Shown: positions 53,627 to 62,899, counted from the first letter of the stretch. The stretch is 64,000 bases of DNA from Myroides sp. WP-1 (GCF_014145635.1 NZ_JACHTC010000013.1:1-64000), one strand, 5' to 3'. The notes: generated by a model from the sequence alone, not told the origin. Program-made: numbers and translations.

Positions 53627-56600
53627 TTAATTTTCTTCTGTTTCTTCTACTTTTACAAAGTCACTGTCTTTACCCCATTTGCGTTCCACTAAATAGTATA
53701 ACGCTGGTAGGACGAAAAGGGTTAAAATAGTTGCAAACAACAACCCATAAACGATAACAGTTGCTAAAGGACGTTGAACATCCGAACCGATTCCCGTTGC
53801 CATAGACGCTGGAAATAACCCCAAGATAGCTACCGTTGCTGTCATCAATACAGGTCTAAATCGCTGTTCAGCACCTAATAATACTGCTTCTATTAAAGCA
53901 TGTCCTTTTTTGCGCAAATCGTTGATATGCGAGATCATAATGACTCCATTTTGAATTGCAACTCCAAACAGGGCAATAAATCCTACAGCAGAAGAAACGT
54001 TTAAAGACATTCCTCTCACATTCAAGGCTAGCATTCCCCCAAATAAAGCCAATGGAACAACCACCATTAACAAACCTGCTTGTCTAAACTGTCCAAAAGC
54101 ACCATATAGCAAAACAAACATCAAACACAACGTAAGGGGAACGATAATCGCCAAACGATTATATGCACGGTGTTGATTTTCAAACTGTCCACCCCATTCG
54201 ATGTGAAATTTATTGTGGTCGTACGTGATGTTCTCTTCTATTTTTTGTTGAGCTTCTTTGAGTAAAGAGCCTAAATCTCTATTTCGAACATTTAGCTTTA
54301 CCGTTAGATGACGTCTATTCATCTCTCGTGTAATTGTACTTTCACCAGTACTTGTTTTTACATCAGCCACTTGTGAAAGCGGAATTTTAGCACCTGTACT
54401 CGATGTCAACATGAGATTGGCAATTTTTTCTGGTGTATTTCGACTTTCTTCTGTATAACGCGCACTAATATCATACACTTTATTTCCAATGAAGATTTGA
54501 GAAATTGCTTTTCCACCAATAGCTACTTCGATCAATTCTGCTACATCGGATACATTTAATCCATACTGTGCAATCTTATCTCGGTTGGCGTGAATTTGCA
54601 ATTGCGGTAACGGCGGTTCTTGGTCGATTGCCAAATCTACTGCCCCATCTACTGTTTTTAATGTACCTAACACTTCGTTGGCAATACGTCTGGTTTCGTG
54701 AAAATCTTCTCCATATACTTTTACAACCAATTCACTATGTGCTCCCGAAATTTTGTCCATTACTCCATCAATCATAGGTTGAGCAAAACCAACGGTAAAT
54801 CCTGGTAGTGATTCGTATTCTGCTGCTAATTCTTCGATTAAATCATTTTTTGTCTTTCCTCTTGGCCATTCTTTGTATGGTTTAATTCCGATTGAACACT
54901 CAAAATGAGAAGGTGTAAATGGATCCGTTCCATCATCATTTCGCCCTGCTTGCACCATTACATACGTCACTTCTTCATACTTCATGGTTCTGGCGCGCAA
55001 GGTATCGCTCATTTCTTTGGATTTCTCTAATGAAATTCCTGGAGGTAAAGTCACTTGTAACCAAATAGATCCTTCATCCAATGGCGGTAAAAAGTCTTTC
55101 CCCACTTTTACTGTTAATCCAATGGTAACCGCAAGTACAATAAGAATTGGCAAGAACACTTGTTTTGGTTTTTTCATAATCTTTTCGATGCGATTATGAT
55201 ATACTCCCGTTAATTTTTCCAACCATTTATTGTGATAAATTTTTCTTGGTTTTTTATACACTGCATAAGCCAATCCTGGAATTAAAAAGAGCGCTACCAA
55301 TAAGGCTCCTAGTAAAGCAAATCCTACAGTAAAAGCCATTGGTGTAAACAATTTCTTTTCGACACGCTCAAAAGCAAAAAGAGGTAAATAAGCAGTGATG
55401 ATGATAATTGTAGCGAAGAACACCGGTTTTGCAACTTCTTTGGCGCGTTGTGCGATTGATTTTTCCTTTAATTCCTCATTCGGACTATCTTCTCGCTTCT
55501 TGAGGATAGATTCCATCATCACGATAGCACCATCGACAATAATACCGAAATCAATTGCCCCTAATGACAGCAAGTTTGCCGGAATATCGGTAAAATGCAT
55601 TAAGATAAAAGCAAATAAAAGAGAAACCGGAATCGTAATTGCTACTAGTAAAGCACCTCTCCAACTACCTAAGAAAACAATTAATACAATAATTACTAAA
55701 CTAATTCCTTCTATTAACGTTGTTGATACGGTGTGTAAGGTTGTATCTACTAAATCTGTACGATCTAAGAAGGTGTGAATCTTAACTCCTTCAGGTAAAA
55801 GTTCACTGTTTAACTCATCTACATATTGGTGAATTTTCTCCAATACAATCGAAGGATTTTCTCCTTTTAATAGCAGAACGATTCCCTCGATACTATCAGA
55901 ATAATTTCGCTCTTTATCTGAATATCCCAAAACCCCTTTGCGTTCGACATTTCCGTATTTTAAACGACCTAAGTCTTTCAAGAATATTGGAATTCCGTTA
56001 TCTGCTTTGACAACGATTTTTCCCAAATCTTCTAAGTCTTTTACTAAACCTATTCCACGAACAACATACCCTAAATCCCCACGAGTTAATACACTTCCTC
56101 CTGAATTCACGTTGTTTTCCTCAATTGTTTCTGTTACATCACTCAGGGATAAATCATATTGTTCTAATTTATGTGGGTCTAATTCAATTTGAAATTGCGT
56201 TGTGATTCCTCCAAAATTCGTTACCTCCGCTACCCCTGAAACCTGATTTAGTTTGGGAATGATAATAAAGTTTTGAATATCGGTTAATTCTCTCAAGCTA
56301 TAACCATCACCTTCAATGATGTAGCGATATACTTCTCCAATAGGAGAGGTTAACGGATCGAGTTCCGGAATAGCATCATAAGGCAATTCCACTGCATTGA
56401 GGCGTTCTTGAATACGCTGACGAGCAAAATAATCATCAACTCCATCTTCAAAAACAAGTGTAATCATCGAAAGTCCGAACGTACTATTACTTCGCATCAC
56501 ATGCATACCCGGCATCCCATTTAGGGCGCGTTCAATGGGAATTGTGATTTGTAATTCAATTTCTTCTGCTGCTAATCCAGGTACTTGTGTAACCACCTGT

Positions 56601-56740
56601 GAGGTTGTATCTGCAATATCTGGATAGGCTTCTATAGAAAGTTGTTTCCACGAATAGTAACCGAAGATACACAGTAAGCCAAACAAAGCAGCAACGAGCC
56701 ATCTTTTGTGTATAGCTGTATCTATTATTGATTTTTTCAT
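53627..56740 (-). CDS. RND metal efflux transporter (CzcA-like)
   Basis: The 1037-residue protein has 12 membrane helices in the RND order. In helix 4 the motif SLGAIDFGIIVDGAIVMMES (around residue 400) has D-x5-D-x6-E, the exact spacing of the D402/D408/E415 residues of CzcA. CusA has only part of it. This points to a divalent cation (Zn, Co, Cd or Ni), not copper or silver. N-terminal AYPDIADTT and GLAAEEIELQITIPIERALNG are typical of heavy-metal RNDs. It exports metal across the envelope with the adaptor and TolC-like proteins encoded next to it. Confidence 0.95.
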   Translation of the reverse strand: MKKSIIDTAIHKRWLVAALFGLLCIFGYYSWKQLSIEAYPDIADTTSQVVTQVPGLAAEEIELQITIPIERALNGMPGMHVMRSNSTFGLSMITLVFEDGVDDYFARQRIQERLNAVELPYDAIPELDPLTSPIGEVYRYIIEGDGYSLRELTDIQNFIIIPKLNQVSGVAEVTNFGGITTQFQIELDPHKLEQYDLSLSDVTETIEENNVNSGGSVLTRGDLGYVVRGIGLVKDLEDLGKIVVKADNGIPIFLKDLGRLKYGNVERKGVLGYSDKERNYSDSIEGIVLLLKGENPSIVLEKIHQYVDELNSELLPEGVKIHTFLDRTDLVDTTLHTVSTTLIEGISLVIIVLIVFLGSWRGALLVAITIPVSLLFAFILMHFTDIPANLLSLGAIDFGIIVDGAIVMMESILKKREDSPNEELKEKSIAQRAKEVAKPVFFATIIIITAYLPLFAFERVEKKLFTPMAFTVGFALLGALLVALFLIPGLAYAVYKKPRKIYHNKWLEKLTGVYHNRIEKIMKKPKQVFLPILIVLAVTIGLTVKVGKDFLPPLDEGSIWLQVTLPPGISLEKSKEMSDTLRARTMKYEEVTYVMVQAGRNDDGTDPFTPSHFECSIGIKPYKEWPRGKTKNDLIEELAAEYESLPGFTVGFAQPMIDGVMDKISGAHSELVVKVYGEDFHETRRIANEVLGTLKTVDGAVDLAIDQEPPLPQLQIHANRDKIAQYGLNVSDVAELIEVAIGGKAISQIFIGNKVYDISARYTEESRNTPEKIANLMLTSSTGAKIPLSQVADVKTSTGESTITREMNRRHLTVKLNVRNRDLGSLLKEAQQKIEENITYDHNKFHIEWGGQFENQHRAYNRLAIIVPLTLCLMFVLLYGAFGQFRQAGLLMVVVPLALFGGMLALNVRGMSLNVSSAVGFIALFGVAIQNGVIMISHINDLRKKGHALIEAVLLGAEQRFRPVLMTATVAILGLFPASMATGIGSDVQRPLATVIVYGLLFATILTLFVLPALYYLVERKWGKDSDFVKVEETEEN

Positions 56741-56763
56741 TTTTTTGCTGTTTTAGTGGATTA

Positions 56764-57879
56764 CTACAATTGCGGTAAGTAAATACCGCCTTCGCTTACA
56801 ATTTTATCGCCTTTTTCTAAACCCGATAAAATCACCGTTTGATTACCCGAAACACCGCCAATCGTTACATTTTTTCTCGTGTATTCATTGGGAGCTACTT
56901 CGACAAATACAAAAGAGTCATCCTCTCCTTGTAAAACAGCTCTTGAAGGCACTAAAATTACTTTTTCCGGTTGATCAATAAATCGCACATTCACGTACAT
57001 TCCCGGCTTTAGGATTCGTTTGTTGTTATCTGCTTCAATTAAAACATCGATACTTCTCGTTTCTTCATCGACAATCTCATTGACATGATAAATCGTTCCC
57101 ACGATAGGCTCGTCAGGATAAGCAGATAATTCAATTTGCACTTTGTTCAATTTCGTTAAATGTTGAATGTCTTTTTCTTTGACTTTTCCCACAATCCAAA
57201 TTTTGTTCAAAGCGGCGATCTTAATCACTGGATCTGCATCATCGTTGATGTATTGTCCAAGTACGATGTTATTTTCCAATACTTCTCCTTCGATAGGAGA
57301 TCGTACAATTAATGGCTGTCCTAAAACCAAAGAAGAAGGTTGGACATTGTATATTTTGATAGCGGCTGTTGCATTGTCAAAAGCTGCCTTTGCAATTGAA
57401 TTTTCTGTTTCGGCTTCTTCATACTCTTGACGAACACCAACCCCATTAGCCAATAAATCGGCTTGTCGTTTAAGGTTTAATGTGGTTTGTTTATACTCTT
57501 GTTTCGAGTCAAAATAGTCTTTTTGTGCCTCAAAATAATCGGGTGATGAAACTTCAAACAACGGTTGATTAACCCCTACTTTTTGTCCTAATTTGACAAA
57601 TGATTTGATAATTCTCCCTGAAAAAGGAGAGGCAATTTCCGCATAATGGTTCGGTATTGCCTTAACTAAACCTGCAGTGACTAAATCAAAAGTGAAGTCT
57701 TCCTCCTCTACTTGTATGACTTTAATTCTGCTTTTTAGATTTGAATCTGCTGTTAAGGAAATGACTTTATTGTTCACCTGATACTGAGCAACATCAGTAG
57801 TTTGTTCCTTTTTATCCGAGCAAAAACTCATTAAGATACTCAAGCCTAAAACTCCTGCTATTTGTACTTTTTTTGCCAT
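56764..57879 (-). CDS. Efflux RND periplasmic adaptor (CzcB-like)
   Basis: The 371-residue protein is a lipoprotein (lipobox LMSFC near residue 20). The rest follows the membrane-fusion layout: a lipoyl half (ASPFSGRIIKSFVKLGQKVGV), a coiled-coil hairpin (~115-160, DYFDSKQEYKQTTLNLKRQA), the second half-lipoyl (VRSPIEGEVLENNIVLGQYI) and a beta-barrel with GEGGIYLPQL-like end. It is the first gene of the efflux operon and is 23 bp upstream of the RND gene. No metal-sensing gene is adjacent. Confidence 0.94.
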   Translation of the reverse strand: MAKKVQIAGVLGLSILMSFCSDKKEQTTDVAQYQVNNKVISLTADSNLKSRIKVIQVEEEDFTFDLVTAGLVKAIPNHYAEIASPFSGRIIKSFVKLGQKVGVNQPLFEVSSPDYFEAQKDYFDSKQEYKQTTLNLKRQADLLANGVGVRQEYEEAETENSIAKAAFDNATAAIKIYNVQPSSLVLGQPLIVRSPIEGEVLENNIVLGQYINDDADPVIKIAALNKIWIVGKVKEKDIQHLTKLNKVQIELSAYPDEPIVGTIYHVNEIVDEETRSIDVLIEADNNKRILKPGMYVNVRFIDQPEKVILVPSRAVLQGEDDSFVFVEVAPNEYTRKNVTIGGVSGNQTVILSGLEKGDKIVSEGGIYLPQL

Positions 57880-58086
57880 TATGTTTGTTTTAAATTTTTA
57901 CTTTCTAATATTTTCTTAATTTACGAATTTTTAATTCACAATTCTCAATATACGAATAAAAGATTACGTTTATTTAACAATAAAAAACAATTATTATTTA
58001 TCCATAAGGAGTCAAATCACAGCGAAAACGTCCTTTTTTCATTTTATCTAGTTTAGTGAAGAATTGTTGAATTCTTCTTGTTTGTA

Positions 58087-59484
58087 TTAATGTAGATCGA
58101 AAATATAGGCGGCTAATCCAAAGTAAATTAACAACCCGATACTATTGACGATCGTTCGAATTGCTGGACTGGCAACAACAGCAGGATCAGCACCCATTTT
58201 TTTGACAATCAGAGGTAAAGCTGCGCCGATTACGGTAGAGAAAACAACTTGTAAAAACAGAGCAAAAGCAATGACAACTCCGATAGTCCATAGGGAAAAA
58301 TTTGCTGAAATATCCGTTTCCCAACTGAGAAAGGCTACTTTACCAAAGGCGAGCAATCCTAAACAAAGTGCTAATAATAAAGCGATTCTCGTTTCTTTCC
58401 ACAATACGCTCGTCCACGATTTCACCGTAATTTGACCCAATGCCATTGCTCGAACGACAACTGTTGCTGACTGACTTCCTGCATTTCCGCCAGAATCGGC
58501 TACCATAGGCATATACAAAGCAAGGATGACCATCTGCGCGAGTGCACCTTCAAAACTGTGAATGATCAAGCCCGAAATTAAGCCCACCACAGCTAAGGTT
58601 ACCAACCAAAATACACGTTTCTTAAAGTGCTCTACAATTGGGGTTTGGGCATAATCTGCATCTTCACTACTTCCCATAATTCCCATAAACTTTTGCATGT
58701 CTTCTGTGTGCTCTGCCTGAATAATATCTAAAGCATCATCGTGTGTTACAATACCAACTAATTGTTTTTTTCGATTTAGAATGGGCAGTGCAACTAGTTC
58801 ATACTTGTCAATTTTCGCTGCTACTTCTTCGCTATCTTCATCTACATAACCAAAGACAAAATCACTATGGAGTTCCTCCTCTACTAGTTGATGTGGTTCG
58901 GCAATAATCAAATCTTTTAACGTGATAAACCCTAAAAGAGTTTGATCTTCATTTACTACGTAGACATAGTAGATTGTCTTTTTAGACGGTGCATCTTGTC
59001 GTACTTTGTGGATTGCTTCAAAACAGGTCATTGTTTTAGAAACAGTTGCAAAATCTGTGCTCATAATACCTCCAGCGGTATCTTCTGGATAAGAACTTAA
59101 GGCTAACACATTTTCTCTAACTTGTTTATTTATAAAGGGCAATAAATCAATTTGCTCTTGTTGGGTTAAAATTTGAAACAAATCTGCTCGATCTTCTGAG
59201 GGCATTTGCTCAAATAAGCGAGAGAATCGCTTCATGCTCAATTGTTGAAAAATGGATAATTGTTTCACCAAAGGAAAAGCGGCAAATATCTCAGCTTGAT
59301 GTTCCAAAGGAAATTCACGTAAAATGACCACTAAATCTTGTGTATTCATCAAAGACATTGCTTCACTTACATCGATAATCGGCATTTTCTTTAGTACAGG
59401 GAGCATTTTGATCATTTGATCTAACCCTTTAAAATCTTCGGCGATTTTACGAAAACTGCTGTGTTCATACTTCATTGTTCTCAT
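58087..59484 (-). CDS. mgtE: Magnesium transporter MgtE
   Basis: The 465-residue protein has the MgtE layout: an N-terminal helical domain (SLMNTQDLVVILREFPLEHQAEIF, QMPSEDRADLFQ), a CBS pair (~140-260, MSTDFATVSKT; ELVALPILNRKKQLVGIVTHDDALDI), and five membrane helices with the pore GGNAGSQSATVVVRAMALGQI. The C-terminal length and the motif ADPAVVASPAIRTIVNSIGLLIYF are complete. It passively admits Mg2+ and closes at high internal Mg2+. It follows mgtC with a 19-bp gap. Confidence 0.95.
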   Translation of the reverse strand: MRTMKYEHSSFRKIAEDFKGLDQMIKMLPVLKKMPIIDVSEAMSLMNTQDLVVILREFPLEHQAEIFAAFPLVKQLSIFQQLSMKRFSRLFEQMPSEDRADLFQILTQQEQIDLLPFINKQVRENVLALSSYPEDTAGGIMSTDFATVSKTMTCFEAIHKVRQDAPSKKTIYYVYVVNEDQTLLGFITLKDLIIAEPHQLVEEELHSDFVFGYVDEDSEEVAAKIDKYELVALPILNRKKQLVGIVTHDDALDIIQAEHTEDMQKFMGIMGSSEDADYAQTPIVEHFKKRVFWLVTLAVVGLISGLIIHSFEGALAQMVILALYMPMVADSGGNAGSQSATVVVRAMALGQITVKSWTSVLWKETRIALLLALCLGLLAFGKVAFLSWETDISANFSLWTIGVVIAFALFLQVVFSTVIGAALPLIVKKMGADPAVVASPAIRTIVNSIGLLIYFGLAAYIFDLH

Positions 59485-59503
59485 GACTTGCTGTTTTTAA
59501 AGA

Positions 59504-60199
59504 TTAGTATGTAGTTAACTCCCATGCAACTTCAGATACGCCAAACTCTAAGGAAACTTTTTGTGCAATTTGTTCTAAAATATCATCTTTACGTCCGATA
59601 CAGTATACCTCAAATTTGAGATAGGAAAAAGCGGGGTTGCCGTTATCAGAACTTTTCAAGGAGCGCATTTGCAGTTCTTTTTGCGCTTTTAGGTGTTTGA
59701 GTACCATGACTCTTATATCATTTTCCACTTGCTCTTTACAGCCGACAATAATTTCATAATGTACTTCTGAAGAATCGCCTTCCGTTTCAAAAGACATTTT
59801 ATTCATCAAATTGCCAATTGGACGTAGTAAAAGGTGAGCACAAACGATTAAAACCGTCATCACAACTGCTTCTTTCCATAATCCTACCCCACACATAGAG
59901 CCAACTGAAGCTGAACACCAAATTGTCGCTGCTGTATTCAAACCGCGGATACTGAATCCGTCTTTCATAATTACGCCTGCTCCTAAAAAACCTATTCCAC
60001 TTACAACATAAGAAGCAACACGTCCTACTGCAGTTCCTCCAATTTGATACGACATCAAAACAAATCCTGCTGCTCCAATACAAACCAATGTATTGGTTCT
60101 CAATCCTGCACTTTTTTGTCTTACCTGACGTTCAGCACCAATCAATGCTCCTAATATAAAAGCAAGTAATAATCTTAAAATAAATACTGTAATTGCCAT
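59504..60199 (-). CDS. MgtC/SapB-family membrane protein
   Basis: The 231-residue protein has the MgtC start (LRLLLAFILGALIGAERQVRQKSAGLRTNTLVCIGAAGF), four to five helices, the GLNTAATIWCSASVGSMCG motif and a C-terminal soluble ACT-like domain (residues ~145-230). MgtC proteins affect survival in low magnesium and regulate ATP synthase in some bacteria. In this genome it heads an mgtC-mgtE operon. The leader carries two short reading frames (60204-60269 and 60263-60301). Confidence 0.92.
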   Translation of the reverse strand: MAITVFILRLLLAFILGALIGAERQVRQKSAGLRTNTLVCIGAAGFVLMSYQIGGTAVGRVASYVVSGIGFLGAGVIMKDGFSIRGLNTAATIWCSASVGSMCGVGLWKEAVVMTVLIVCAHLLLRPIGNLMNKMSFETEGDSSEVHYEIIVGCKEQVENDIRVMVLKHLKAQKELQMRSLKSSDNGNPAFSYLKFEVYCIGRKDDILEQIAQKVSLEFGVSEVAWELTTY

Positions 60200-60203
60200 A
60201 ACT

Positions 60204-60269
60204 TCATTTTTTTACTCCTACTTCTTGTAAACAAATGTCGTTATCAACAATCAGCAGGATGATTAACAT
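60204..60269 (-). CDS. Putative leader peptide, 21 aa (mgtC leader)
   Basis: ATG at 60269 opens 21 codons (MLIILLIVDNDICL..., ending VKK) and stops with TGA at 60204-60206, 4 nt before the mgtC ATG. The first eight residues are very hydrophobic. It overlaps the first leader frame by 7 nt. A ribosome ending here would sit at the start of mgtC, so its translation could set mgtC expression. A chance frame cannot be excluded. Confidence 0.4.
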   Translation of the reverse strand: MLIILLIVDNDICLQEVGVKK

Positions 60270-60301
60270 TCTTTCGTTAAAAAGGATTCTGTGTCCATCA
60301 T
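60263..60301 (-). CDS. Putative leader peptide, 12 aa (first mgtC leader frame)
   Basis: ATG at 60301 (MMDTESFLTKEC) ends with TAA overlapping the ATG of the second leader frame (ATGTTAA). It is the first start codon after the predicted transcription start. Short frames occur by chance, so confidence is low. Confidence 0.3.
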   Translation of the reverse strand: MMDTESFLTKEC

Positions 60302-60318
60302 CTATTTTTTTGATGTGA

Positions 60319-60326
60319 CAAAAGTA
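60319..60326 (-). promoter_or_regulatory. TAnnTTTG promoter element of the mgtC-mgtE operon
   Basis: TACTTTTG on the minus strand. It predicts a leader of about 112 nt before mgtC, long for this genome and enough for a regulatory RNA or leader peptides. Confidence 0.5.
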
Positions 60327-60390
60327 GATGTTATGAGCGCTAGAGGCTATTAGAAAGCCTTTAGAAAAAAATTAGAATTCTATTAGAACA

Positions 60391-60423
60391 AAAAAAGCGC
60401 TTACTTTTCGTAGGCGCTTTTTT
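60391..60423. terminator. Terminator of the histidine kinase gene
   Basis: AAAAAAGCGC-TTAC (60391-60404) and GTAG-GCGCTTTTTT (60410-60423), with one G-T wobble, loop TTTTC. The structure works in both directions; on the minus strand it ends the kinase-regulator transcript. Confidence 0.85.
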
Positions 60424-60427
60424 CTAT

Positions 60428-61786
60428 TTATAGTTGAATGGTAAATGTAGTTCCTTCACCTACTTTTGATACAACTTGCAATGTACCTTTGTGTAGATTG
60501 ATGATTTTATTGGTCAGGGGTAATCCAATGCCGTTTCCTTCCTTGTAGTTTTGATTTTGTCCTCTGTAGAAAGGGATAAAGATATGTTCCAAGTCTTCTT
60601 GTGCTATACCTATTCCTTTGTCAATTACCTGAATTGTCAATCGATAATCGAGGTACAGTACTTGAATTGTACATGCATTTTGTTCCGAAAATTTACATGC
60701 ATTTTCCAATAAGTTGACTAAAGCCACTTCCAGTAAGTATGGATTTGCCTTAACGATCATCATTTCTTCACTGCTGACTGATTCATCTATGAGAAAATTA
60801 AATTTATAGGAGGCATTCATTCTTTGTAATTTCTGACAAGCATCAATAATCACCTCATCCACGCGAACAGACTTAAAGACAATTTCAGTTGGATCGTAAC
60901 TCGCTTTAGCAAAATCCAATAAGCTATTGGATAATCTCACAATTTTTTGAGAGTCACTCAGTGCATTCTGTAGGGTTTGTACATAGTACGCTTTATCCTG
61001 TTCTTTACTCAAAGCCAATTCTAATTCGGCGATAATCGCGGCTAAAGGTGTTCTTAGCTCATGGGAAATATTAGATACAAATTGCTTTTGAGAATCAAAG
61101 GAGTTTTCTAGGCGATTGAGCATTTCGTTGAAGGTATCACCTAAAGCGGCTAACTCATCTTTATTTTTTTTCGTACTAATGCGTAAATCTAAATTCGTTG
61201 CGGTTATTTTATTCACCTCATCATTCATTTTGGTGATGGGTAGAAGTACTTTATCTGCAAAAAACAGACCGACAAAATAAATAACTAACAAAGAAATAAC
61301 AACTAAGACAACGATCGTAACAAAGAGATTTTGCAATTTGGTGTATCCATATTCATCATATGCTGTAGCCGTAATAATATAGTTGCGATCTCCAAACGAA
61401 TACTTCATCCCAATCACTTGCCAATCTTCTTGGGTATAATGCAGGCTTCCACTTTGAATAATGGAATGAATCATTTCTTTTGTTTCTTTTACGCGATCGA
61501 TTTCTACGGCATCATGATACAATAAATTAAAGTCATAGTCATAAACAGCGACTTCAACTTCATTGATAATTTCACTATTATTGAGGTAAATCTTGTGCAG
61601 TGTTGTAGGTTTCACTTGCGCTTCTAAAAACAACTTCGCCTTAGTGATTGCTTCTTTTTCGAGTTCTTCATAAAACTCTATTTCTCTACTCTTGGAGGAA
61701 GACCAATAAATAACGCTGGCAAACACCAATAAAATAGAGGCTACCAGCAAAGTAAACAATAAGCTAAGTCTTGTTTTAATTCTCAT
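60428..61786 (-). CDS. HAMP-domain sensor histidine kinase
   Basis: The 452-residue kinase has two membrane helices (residues ~8-28 and ~150-175) around a periplasmic domain, then HAMP (residues ~175-225), HisKA with phospho-acceptor FVSNISHELRTPLAAI, and HATPase with NLLENACKFS, DKGIGIAQEDLEHIFIPFYRG and GNGIGLPLTNKI. It overlaps the response-regulator gene by 11 bp and is the second gene of the pair. Its signal is unknown, but the adjacent mgtC-mgtE operon makes a cation or envelope stress possible. Confidence 0.95.
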   Translation of the reverse strand: MRIKTRLSLLFTLLVASILLVFASVIYWSSSKSREIEFYEELEKEAITKAKLFLEAQVKPTTLHKIYLNNSEIINEVEVAVYDYDFNLLYHDAVEIDRVKETKEMIHSIIQSGSLHYTQEDWQVIGMKYSFGDRNYIITATAYDEYGYTKLQNLFVTIVVLVVISLLVIYFVGLFFADKVLLPITKMNDEVNKITATNLDLRISTKKNKDELAALGDTFNEMLNRLENSFDSQKQFVSNISHELRTPLAAIIAELELALSKEQDKAYYVQTLQNALSDSQKIVRLSNSLLDFAKASYDPTEIVFKSVRVDEVIIDACQKLQRMNASYKFNFLIDESVSSEEMMIVKANPYLLEVALVNLLENACKFSEQNACTIQVLYLDYRLTIQVIDKGIGIAQEDLEHIFIPFYRGQNQNYKEGNGIGLPLTNKIINLHKGTLQVVSKVGEGTTFTIQL

Positions 61787-62477
61787 TGCTCTTTAGTATA
61801 AAACCCATACCAGACTTGGTGTGGATCAATTTATTCGCAACATCAAGTTCTATTTTTTTTCTCAAGTAATTGATATAAACATCAATAAAATTTGTTCCAG
61901 TGTCAAAATGGGTGTCCCAAACCTTCTCAGAGATTTCTGCACGAGATAAAACGCGTTCAGGATTCTCCATCATAAATTGCATTAAATTAAACTCTTTGGG
62001 AGTTAAGTGAATTTCTTGTTCTGCTCGTTTGAATTTTTTCTGATTCAAGTCGATTTCTAAGTCTGCATATTTAAGAATATGATTATTTATTTCTGTTGCA
62101 TTTTCAAAGCGCTTAAGCAGGGCTCGAATGCGAACATAGAGTTCTCTTAATTCAAAGGGTTTAACCAGATAATCATCTGCTCCTGCATCAAATCCCTCTA
62201 CTTTATCATCCGTTGTACCCAATGCCGTGAGCATGATAATGGGCGTATTCGGTAAGATTATTTTGAGTTCTTTACACAGATCTATACCGTTAATCTTGGG
62301 CAGGATGACATCTGTAATGATTAATTGGTATTTTTTCTGTAGTGCGAGTTTTTTTCCCATGTAACCATCATAGACAACATCCACAGCAAAGTTTTGTTCT
62401 TGCAAGCTACGTTGAAGCAATTCAGCAACGCGAACATCGTCTTCTATTACTAATATTTGGCTCAAAAGATTCTCCAT
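61776..62477 (-). CDS. OmpR-family response regulator
   Basis: The 233-residue protein has a receiver domain (LVIEDDVRVAELL, phospho-acceptor in LIITDVILPKING, DYLVKPFELREL) and a winged-helix OmpR domain (residues ~135-230; LTPKEFNLMQFMMENPERVLSR, GTNFIDVYINYLRKKI). It is the partner of the kinase encoded by the overlapping gene at 60428-61786. Confidence 0.96.
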   Translation of the reverse strand: MENLLSQILVIEDDVRVAELLQRSLQEQNFAVDVVYDGYMGKKLALQKKYQLIITDVILPKINGIDLCKELKIILPNTPIIMLTALGTTDDKVEGFDAGADDYLVKPFELRELYVRIRALLKRFENATEINNHILKYADLEIDLNQKKFKRAEQEIHLTPKEFNLMQFMMENPERVLSRAEISEKVWDTHFDTGTNFIDVYINYLRKKIELDVANKLIHTKSGMGFILKSNEN

Positions 62478-62510
62478 TTAAATTAATCTTGAGCAAGATA
62501 AGTCTTTTTA

Positions 62511-62544
62511 GAAAAAAAGAGGTTGTTTCTGTTGTAAAACAACC
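62511..62544 (-). terminator. Terminator of ssb
   Basis: On the minus strand GGTTGTTT-TACAACAG-AAACAACC forms an 8-bp stem followed by CTCTTTTTTT. It lies between the ssb stop and the response-regulator start. Confidence 0.75.
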
Positions 62545-62575
62545 CCAAATTCCCTTTTTGAGACGCGATACATCT

Positions 62576-62899
62576 TTAGAAAAGCAATTCTGAAACAACG
62601 ATTTCTGTAATATATCTCTTCTTATTATCCTTGTCTTCGTAGGAGCGATTGACCAGTTTACCTTCGATGGCAACTTCTTTACCCTTAATCACGTATTTTT
62701 CGGCTACATCAGCTAATTTTCCCCATACTACCACATTGTGCCATTGGACATTCTCAATCTTATCTCCTTTGTCGTTGTAATAAAATTCATTAATAGCAAT
62801 AGAGAAAGTCGCCCTTTTTTTTTCCGTACCAAAAACGATAATTTCCGCATCTTGACCTGCTCGTCCAATTAATTGAACGCGATTTCGCAATGAACTCAT
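62576..62899 (-). CDS. ssb: Single-stranded DNA-binding protein (short, no acidic tail)
   Basis: The 107-residue protein is a single OB fold: LRNRVQLIGRAGQDAEIIVFG, KRATFSIAINEFYYND, WHNVVVWGKLADVAEKYVIKGKEVAIEGKLVNRSYEDK, then ITEIVVSELLF. Standard SSBs have a disordered C-terminal region and an acidic DDDIPF-like tip that recruits repair proteins; here both are absent. It may be an auxiliary or competence-type SSB, with the main copy elsewhere. The gene has its own terminator. Confidence 0.93.
   Translation of the reverse strand: MSSLRNRVQLIGRAGQDAEIIVFGTEKKRATFSIAINEFYYNDKGDKIENVQWHNVVVWGKLADVAEKYVIKGKEVAIEGKLVNRSYEDKDNKKRYITEIVVSELLF

Noticed and set aside
58040..58080. Hairpin AAGAATT-GTTG-AATTCTT as the mgtE terminator
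   Set aside because: The stem is short and AT-only and no T tract follows on the minus strand; not strong enough to list.
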